Below the pieces are notes generated by a model, which was not told where the DNA came from, did no database searches, and worked only from the letters and a program-made list of their open reading frames with translations. From Massilia niastensis DSM 21313 (GTDB taxonomy: Bacteria > Pseudomonadota > Gammaproteobacteria > Burkholderiales > Burkholderiaceae_D): a stretch of 64,000 bases of DNA. The position numbers and the translations under genes are program-made. The stretch is taken from positions 29,597 to 93,596 of the forward strand of contig NZ_KB908099.1 of assembly GCF_000382345.1 (NCBI RefSeq). The letters run 5' to 3'. Shown here in pieces: positions 58,233 to 64,000 of the stretch. The stretch's first letter is position 1; each line of letters opens with the position of its first letter.

Positions 58233-59060
58233 CTATGACTGGACCCGCGTGGACGGCCAGCCCGGCAGTCCCGCAAGGTCGATGAATTCGGCCGCAGCGG
58301 CGGCCGTTGGGTGTTCCAGGCGTGGCACGTGGCCCAGCATCGGCGCCGGGATGCGCTGTGCCAGCGCCTCGATGTTCTCGCGCATGAAGCGCATGTCGGG
58401 ATCGACCGTGTTGGCGACCCAGCCGGCCAGCACCAGGCCGCGTGCGACGACCGCTTCGACCGTGAGCAGGGCGTGGCTGATGCAGCCCAGGCGCAGGCCC
58501 ACCACCAGGATCACCGGCAGGTTCAGCTGGGCGGCCAGGTCGGCGCTGTCGAAGTCGTCGTTGAACGGCACGCGGAAGCCCCCCACGCCCTCGACCACGA
58601 CCGCATCCGAGGCGGCCAGGATCTCGGCATAGGCGGCGATGATCGGCACCGGCTCGATGGTCACGCCGTCGATCGCGGCGGCGACGTGGGGCGCGGCCGG
58701 TTCGCGCAGCATGTACGGCGTGGTGATGGAGGAGGGCAGGTGCACGTTGCCGGCGGCCGCCAGCATGTCGGCGTCCTCGTTGTGCAATTCGCCGTCGCGC
58801 ATCTCGGCGCCGGCGGCGACCGGCTTCATGCCGCAGGCGCGGCGTCCGCTTTTCGCCAGCTTGTGCAGGATCGCGGCCGAGACCAGGGTCTTGCCGATCT
58901 CGGTGTCGGTGCCGGTGACGAAGCAGCAGAAGCGCGAGGGCGCGCTGTCGGCCGCGCGCGGCTCCGGCTGCGGCTCCGCTTCGAGGACTTCGGCGGGACG
59001 CGGTTTCGCCAGCGTTTGCGCCAGCGCGACCGGCTGTTCGGGTTCGTTCAGGTTCTTCAT
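58233..59060 (-). CDS. bioD: Dethiobiotin synthetase with an N-terminal extension
   Basis: BioD closes the ureido ring of dethiobiotin using ATP and CO2. The core begins [17 protein letters not shown] (P-loop), with [26 protein letters not shown] and [16 protein letters not shown]. The protein starts about 41 residues earlier than E. coli BioD, with an Ala/Pro/Glu-rich extension ([20 protein letters not shown] and on). The start is fixed by the ATGA overlap with bioF, so the extension is probably translated. Confidence 0.95.
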   Translation of the reverse strand: MKNLNEPEQPVALAQTLAKPRPAEVLEAEPQPEPRAADSAPSRFCCFVTGTDTEIGKTLVSAAILHKLAKSGRRACGMKPVAAGAEMRDGELHNEDADMLAAAGNVHLPSSITTPYMLREPAAPHVAAAIDGVTIEPVPIIAAYAEILAASDAVVVEGVGGFRVPFNDDFDSADLAAQLNLPVILVVGLRLGCISHALLTVEAVVARGLVLAGWVANTVDPDMRFMRENIEALAQRIPAPMLGHVPRLEHPTAAAAAEFIDLAGLPGWPSTRVQS

Positions 59061-60247
59061 TGCGCAGTCTTTTCCAGTTCGTTGAGCGCGCGCGCCAGCC
59101 GCGCCACCTCATCGATGCCGTGGGCGGCCGACAGGGTCACGCGCAGGCGCGCCGTGCCCGGCGCCACGGTCGGCGGCCGGATCGCCGGCACCCACAGGCC
59201 CTGCTCCTGCAGGGCGGCGGCGGCGCGCAGTGCGTCGTCGTTGCTGCCGATGATGACCGGCTGGATCGCCGTGGCCGATGGCGCCAGCTGCCAGCGCTGG
59301 AAACGCAGCGCGGCGCGCAGGCTGTCCACCAGCGCGGCCAGGTGGGCGCGCCGCCGGGCGCCTTCGGGACCGCCAATGATATCAAGGCTGGCGAGCAGGG
59401 CATGGGCCAGCGCAGGCGGGGCGGCGGTGGTGTAGATGTAGGGACGGGCGCGCTGCACCATCAGCTCGATCACGCTGGCGTGCGCCGCGACGAAGGCGCC
59501 GCCCACACCGGCGGCCTTGCCGAGGGTGCCGATGTAGACCAGGTTGGGCGAGCGCAGGCCGAAGTGTTCCAGCGCCCCGCGGCCCTGCGCGCCCAGCACG
59601 CCGAATCCGTGGGCGTCGTCGACCACCAGCCAGGCGCCGTGGCGTTCGCACAGCGCCAGCAAGGCGGGCAGCGGCGCCAGGTTGCCGTCCATGCTGAAGA
59701 CGCTGTCGGTGACGACGATCTTCGTCGCCGCCTGGCTGGCTTCCAGCTGCGCGGCCAGCGCGTCGACGTCGCCGTGCGGGTAGACCGTGACGCCGGCCCT
59801 GGCCAGGCGCGCGCCGTCGATCAGCGAGGCATGGTTCAGCGCCTCGGAAAAGATCTGGGCCTCGGCGTCGGCGCCGAGGGCGGTGAGCACCGCCAGGTTG
59901 GCCATGTAGCCGGTGCACAGGTAGAGCGCGCGCGCCTGTTCCAGGTGCGGCGCGATCCAGGCGGCCAGCCTTTCCTCGAGCAGCGCATGCGCGCGGCTGT
60001 GGCCCGAGACCAGGTGCGAGGCGCCGCTGCCGGCGCCGTACAGGCTGGCGCCTTCGCGCAGGGCCTCGACCACCTGCGGGTGGGCCGCCAGGCCCAGGTA
60101 GTCGTTGCTGCAGAAGGCCAGCAGCTCGCGGCCGTCCACCACCTGGCGCGGCGCGCAGGCGCTGTCGGCCACGCGGCGGCGGCGCGTGAGGCTGTGGCTC
60201 GCCAGGGTGTCGAGCTTGCGGTTGACGTGTGCGATCAGGTCCATCAT
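59057..60247 (-). CDS. bioF: 8-amino-7-oxononanoate synthase
   Basis: A PLP enzyme condensing pimeloyl-ACP/CoA with alanine. The 396 residues have [45 protein letters not shown] and the PLP lysine in [11 protein letters not shown]. It starts 1 base after the bioA stop and overlaps bioD by 4 bases. Confidence 0.96.
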   Translation of the reverse strand: MMDLIAHVNRKLDTLASHSLTRRRRVADSACAPRQVVDGRELLAFCSNDYLGLAAHPQVVEALREGASLYGAGSGASHLVSGHSRAHALLEERLAAWIAPHLEQARALYLCTGYMANLAVLTALGADAEAQIFSEALNHASLIDGARLARAGVTVYPHGDVDALAAQLEASQAATKIVVTDSVFSMDGNLAPLPALLALCERHGAWLVVDDAHGFGVLGAQGRGALEHFGLRSPNLVYIGTLGKAAGVGGAFVAAHASVIELMVQRARPYIYTTAAPPALAHALLASLDIIGGPEGARRRAHLAALVDSLRAALRFQRWQLAPSATAIQPVIIGSNDDALRAAAALQEQGLWVPAIRPPTVAPGTARLRVTLSAAHGIDEVARLARALNELEKTAQ

Positions 60248-60248
60248 G

Positions 60249-61589
60249 TCAGCCCGCGATCACGGATTCGAATACCTTCTGCGTGCGCGCGGCCAGGCCG
60301 GCGACGTCCTCGTCGTCCAGGATGTAGGGCGGCATCAGGTAGACGGTGCGCCCGATCGGGCGCAGCAGCAGTTCGTTCTCGACCGCCGTGCTGAAGAAGC
60401 GGCGCGCGAAGGTCGAGGCGCGGTCGGTATCCGGTTCCACCGCGTCGAACGCGAAGATCATGCCGCGCTGGCGGAAGTGGTGCGTGCGGTCGTGCTCGGC
60501 CAGCGGGGCCAGCGCGATGGTCAGCTTCGTCGCCAGTTCGCGGTTGCGGTTCAGGACATCGTCCTCGCGGAAGATGTCGAGCGTGGCCAGCGCCGCGCGG
60601 CAGGCCAGCGGATTGCCGGTGTAGGAATGCGAGTGCAGGAAGCCGCGCGTGATGTCCTCGCTGTAGAAGGCCTGGTAGATCTCGTCCCTGGTGAGCACCA
60701 GCGACAGCGGCAGGTAGCCGCCGCTGATGCCCTTCGACAGGCACAGGAAGTCGGGCCAGATCGCCGCCTGCTCGCAGGCGAAGAAGGTGCCGGTGCGCCC
60801 GCAGCCGACCGCGATCTCGTCGGCGATCAGGTGCACGTGGTACTTGTCGCACAGTTCGCGCAGCAGTTCCAGGTACAGCGGGTCGTACATCGCCATGCCG
60901 GTCGCGCACTGCACCAGCGGCTCGACGATGATGGCGGCGATCTTGTCGCCGCGCAGTTCGAACAGCTTTTTCACTTCCTTGATGGCGCGGCGCGCCACGT
61001 CCTGGCTCGATTCGCCCTCGACCGCGTTGCGCGCGTCCGGCGCCGGCACCACGTGCGAGGCGCGCAGCAGCGGGCCGTAGGCGTCCTTGAACAGCGGCAC
61101 GTCGGTGACCGCCAGCGCGCCGATGGTCTCGCCGTGGTAGCTGCCCTGCAGGCAGACGAATTCCTGCTTGTTCGGGTAGCCGGCGTTGCGCCAGGCGTGG
61201 AAGCTCATCTTCATCGCGATCTCGACCGCCGAGGCGCCGTCCGAGGCGTAGAAGGCGTGGCCGAGCACATGCCCGGTCAGCTCGGCGAGGCGCTCGGACA
61301 GCTCGATCACCGGCTCGTGGGTGAAGCCGGCCAGCATCGCGTGCTCCAGGCGGTCGAGCTGGTCCTTCAGCGCGGCGTTGATGCGCGGGTTGGCATGGCC
61401 GAACAGGTTGACCCACCAGGAGCTGATGCCGTCCATGTAGCGGCGGCCTTCATGGTCGTACAGCCAGGGGCCCTTGCCATGGCTGACCGCGATCAGCGGC
61501 ACCTCTTCGTGGTGCTGCATCTGGGTGCAGGGATGCCATACGCTGCGCAGGCTGCGCGCGATCCAGTGGGAAGAGGTGTGCTGCTTCAC
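60249..61589 (-). CDS. bioA: Adenosylmethionine-8-amino-7-oxononanoate aminotransferase
   Basis: BioA makes 7,8-diaminononanoate using AdoMet as amino donor. The 446 residues include [70 protein letters not shown] and the PLP lysine in [18 protein letters not shown]. It begins 26 bases after the liuC stop and leads bioAFDB. bioC and bioH are not in the window. Confidence 0.97.
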   Translation of the reverse strand: MKQHTSSHWIARSLRSVWHPCTQMQHHEEVPLIAVSHGKGPWLYDHEGRRYMDGISSWWVNLFGHANPRINAALKDQLDRLEHAMLAGFTHEPVIELSERLAELTGHVLGHAFYASDGASAVEIAMKMSFHAWRNAGYPNKQEFVCLQGSYHGETIGALAVTDVPLFKDAYGPLLRASHVVPAPDARNAVEGESSQDVARRAIKEVKKLFELRGDKIAAIIVEPLVQCATGMAMYDPLYLELLRELCDKYHVHLIADEIAVGCGRTGTFFACEQAAIWPDFLCLSKGISGGYLPLSLVLTRDEIYQAFYSEDITRGFLHSHSYTGNPLACRAALATLDIFREDDVLNRNRELATKLTIALAPLAEHDRTHHFRQRGMIFAFDAVEPDTDRASTFARRFFSTAVENELLLRPIGRTVYLMPPYILDDEDVAGLAARTQKVFESVIAG

Positions 61590-61615
61590 GATGTTTTTTC
61601 CGATGTCGAATGCTG

Positions 61616-62401
61616 CTAGTTCAGCCAGGATGGCTTGCGTTTATCAAGGAAGGAGGCCACGCCTTCGCGCCCTTCGCTTGACGCGCGGATGGCGGCGATG
61701 CGGCCGGCGGTGTCCGCCAGCAGCGCATCGTCCACGGGCTGGCCGACGATGTCCCGCACCAGGGTCTTGGCCTCCATCACGGCGTTCGGGCTGTTGTTGA
61801 CCAGGGACTTGGCGATGCCGGCCACCGTCGCGTCGAGGGCATCGGAAGCGACCACCTCGTGGGCGAAGCCGATGCGGCGCGCCTCCGCCGCGTCGAAGCG
61901 CTCGGCGGTCAGGAAGTAGCGGCGCGCGGCCTGTTCGCCCATCGCCTTGATGACGTAGGGCGAGATGGTGGCCGGGATCAGGCCCAGCTTGACTTCCGAC
62001 AGGCAAAAAGCCGCGTTGTCGCTGGCCACGACGATGTCGCAGGCCGCCACCAGGCCCATGCCGCCGGCATAGCAGTCGCCCTGCACCCGGGCCACGGTCG
62101 GCTTCGGGCACAGGTAGATGGTGCGCAGCATGTCGGCCAGGCGCGCGGCATCGAGCTGGTTCTCGTCGTGCGAGTAGCCGGCCATCTTCTTCATCCAGTT
62201 CAGGTCCGCGCCGGCGCAGAAGGCCGGGCCGTTCGCGGCCAGCACGATCGCGCGCACCAGTTCGTTGCGGCCCAGTTCATCGAACACCAGCGCCAGTTCG
62301 GCGATCGCGTGTTCATTGAAGGCGTTGCGCAGTTCCGGGCGGTTCAGGGTGACGGTCGCCAGCTTGTCGGCGATCGATACGGTCAAGGTCTGATATTCCA
62401 T
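61616..62401 (-). CDS. liuC: Methylglutaconyl-CoA hydratase (enoyl-CoA hydratase family)
   Basis: Hydrates 3-methylglutaconyl-CoA to HMG-CoA in leucine degradation. The 261-residue crotonase-fold protein has LNRPELRNAFNEHAIAEL, FCAGADLNWMKKMAGYSHDE (the MKKM variant is typical of LiuC) and GGMGLVAACDIVVAS with the oxyanion glycine pair. It follows liuB by 13 bases and leads into bioA. Confidence 0.93.
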   Translation of the reverse strand: MEYQTLTVSIADKLATVTLNRPELRNAFNEHAIAELALVFDELGRNELVRAIVLAANGPAFCAGADLNWMKKMAGYSHDENQLDAARLADMLRTIYLCPKPTVARVQGDCYAGGMGLVAACDIVVASDNAAFCLSEVKLGLIPATISPYVIKAMGEQAARRYFLTAERFDAAEARRIGFAHEVVASDALDATVAGIAKSLVNNSPNAVMEAKTLVRDIVGQPVDDALLADTAGRIAAIRASSEGREGVASFLDKRKPSWLN

Positions 62402-62414
62402 GTTCTTCTCTCCC

Positions 62415-64000
62415 TTACATGCGGAACACGCCGAACTTCGTGTCTTCGATCGGCCTGTTGAGCGCCGCCGACAGTCCCAGGCCCAGCACCATGCGGGTGT
62501 CGGCCGGATCGATCACGCCATCGTCCCACAGGCGCGCCGACGCATAGTAGGGGTGGCCCTGGTGCTCGTACTGGTCCTTGATCGGCTGCCTGAAGGCGGC
62601 TTCCTCGTCCGCCGACCACTGGCCACCTTTCGCTTCGATGCCGTCGCGCTTGACCGTGGCCAGCACCGAGGCCGCCTGGTCGCCGCCCATCACCGAGATG
62701 CGCGCGTTCGGCCACATCCACAGGAAGCGCGGCGAGAAGGCGCGGCCGCACATGCCGTAGTTGCCGGCCCCGAACGAGCCGCCGATGATCACGGTGAACT
62801 TCGGCACCGCGGCGGTGGCGACCGCGGTCACCATCTTGGCGCCGTTGCGGGCGATGCCCTCGTTTTCGTACTTGCGCCCGACCATGAAGCCGGTGATGTT
62901 CTGCAGGAAGACCAGCGGGATCTTGCGCTGGCAGCACAGTTCGATGAAGTGGGCGCCCTTCAGGGCCGACTCCGAGAACAGGATGCCGTTGTTGGCGATG
63001 ATGCCGACCTTCATGCCGAAGATGTGGGCGAAGCCGCACACCAGCGTGGTGCCGTAGCGCGCCTTGAATTCGTCGAATTCGCTACCGTCGACCACGCGCG
63101 CGATCACTTCGCGCACATCGAAGGGTTTCCTCGTATCGACCGGAATCACGCCGTACAGTTCCTCGGGTGCGTATTTCGGCTCGACGCTGTCGCGCAGCGC
63201 GCCTTGCACCGGTTTTGTCCGGTTCAGGTTCGAGACGATGGTGCGCGCCAGCGACAGCGCGTGCAGGTCGTCCTGGGCCAGGTGGTCGGCCACGCCCGAC
63301 AGGCGGGTGTGGACATCGCCGCCGCCCAGGTCCTCGGCGGTCACGACTTCGCCGGTCGCGGCCTTCACCAGGGGCGGGCCGCCCAGGAAGATGGTGCCCT
63401 GTTCCTTGACGATGATCGATTCGTCGCTCATGGCCGGCACGTAGGCGCCGCCCGCGGTGCAGGAACCCATCACGACGGCGATCTGCGGGATGCCCTGGGC
63501 CGAGAGATTGGCCTGGTTGTAGAAGATGCGGCCGAAGTGGTCGCGGTCGGGGAACACGTCGTCCTGGTTCGGCAGGTTGGCGCCGCCCGAGTCGACGAGA
63601 TAAATGCAGGGCAGGCGGTTCTGCTCGGCGATCTCCTGGGCGCGCAGGTGTTTTTTCACCGTCATCGGGTAGTAGGTGCCGCCCTTGACGGTGGCGTCGT
63701 TACAGACGATCACGCATTCCTGGCCGGCGACGCGGCCGATGCCGGTGATGATGCCGGCCGCCGGGGCGGCATTGTCGTACATGGCGTAGGCGGCCAGCTG
63801 GGAGAACTCGAGGAAGGGCGTGCCCGGGTCGAGCAGCATCTGGACGCGGTCGCGCGGCAGCAGCTTGCCGCGTGCGACGTGCCTGGCGCAGGCGGCGTCG
63901 CCGCCGCCCCTGGCCATCTGGGCGACCCTGGCGCGCAGGTCGTCCACCACGGCTTGCATGGCCGCGGCGTTGGCCTTGAAATCCTCGCCGCGCGGGTTGA
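62415..64000 (-). CDS. liuB: Methylcrotonyl-CoA carboxylase beta (carboxyltransferase) subunit, 5' end outside window
   Basis: Transfers the carboxyl group from biotin to 3-methylcrotonyl-CoA. Conserved segments are [38 protein letters not shown] (here [14 protein letters not shown]), [36 protein letters not shown] and [20 protein letters not shown]. The frame stays open to base 64000, reading [20 protein letters not shown], which is typical of residues 8-30 of LiuB, so the true start lies just beyond the right edge. The first gene of the series within this window. Confidence 0.96.
   Translation of the reverse strand, partial: NPRGEDFKANAAAMQAVVDDLRARVAQMARGGGDAACARHVARGKLLPRDRVQMLLDPGTPFLEFSQLAAYAMYDNAAPAAGIITGIGRVAGQECVIVCNDATVKGGTYYPMTVKKHLRAQEIAEQNRLPCIYLVDSGGANLPNQDDVFPDRDHFGRIFYNQANLSAQGIPQIAVVMGSCTAGGAYVPAMSDESIIVKEQGTIFLGGPPLVKAATGEVVTAEDLGGGDVHTRLSGVADHLAQDDLHALSLARTIVSNLNRTKPVQGALRDSVEPKYAPEELYGVIPVDTRKPFDVREVIARVVDGSEFDEFKARYGTTLVCGFAHIFGMKVGIIANNGILFSESALKGAHFIELCCQRKIPLVFLQNITGFMVGRKYENEGIARNGAKMVTAVATAAVPKFTVIIGGSFGAGNYGMCGRAFSPRFLWMWPNARISVMGGDQAASVLATVKRDGIEAKGGQWSADEEAAFRQPIKDQYEHQGHPYYASARLWDDGVIDPADTRMVLGLGLSAALNRPIEDTKFGVFRM

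Overview
The window is GC-rich chromosomal DNA of a betaproteobacterium, most likely an Oxalobacteraceae member close to Massilia, Telluria or Janthinobacterium. This is an inference from protein families and conserved gene orders (yraL-lpoA-yraN-diaA-dolP, ybeD-lipB-lipA, glmU and glmS flanking an Lrp gene, and a liu leucine-degradation cluster). No database search was run. Most of the window is ordinary core genome. No phage, CRISPR array, rRNA or intact insertion sequence was found. One tRNA (Pro, TGG) is present.

Layout. 1-5.5 kb: putA, cut by the left edge, divergent from an Lrp-type regulator whose promoter and first codons have been tandemly duplicated, then a LysR gene and a small membrane protein. 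6-15.5 kb: DUF1003, ferredoxin-coaD-rsmD, a DUF6279 lipoprotein, glmU, a second Lrp gene, glmS and mqo. 15.5-22.8 kb: a partial type VI secretion locus. It holds tssK, an unknown gene, PAAR and a membrane-anchored ketoacyl-synthase-like pseudoenzyme on one strand, and tssEFG on the other. Sheath, membrane-complex, ClpV, Hcp and VgrG genes are not here.

23-43 kb: accessory and housekeeping genes. They include a YnfA homologue lacking one membrane helix, a phoX phosphatase behind a four-unit Pho box, argP/argO, a nitroreductase with its LysR neighbour, and several small membrane proteins. An orphan BrnA-type antitoxin follows a possible decayed toxin gene. HU, a LysE exporter and a FecR/DUF6600 protein come next; a 229-bp element with 28-bp inverted ends begins at the FecR stop codon. 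43-53 kb: ybeD-lipB-lipA, a SUV3-like RNA helicase, a thioesterase, the tlpA-dolP-diaA-yraN-lpoA block, rsmI and tRNA-Pro.

53-64 kb: one closely spaced minus-strand series, liuB-liuC-bioA-bioF-bioD-bioB-liuD-ghrA-liuE. Biotin synthesis genes sit inside the pathway that contains the biotin-dependent methylcrotonyl-CoA carboxylase, so cofactor supply and its consumer are probably linked. liuB runs off the right edge.

Most unusual items: the pseudoenzyme in the T6SS locus, the 179-bp tandem duplication upstream of the Lrp gene, the YnfA deletion, the bio-in-liu arrangement, the bacterial SUV3-like helicase, and the inverted-repeat element at 42.8 kb.
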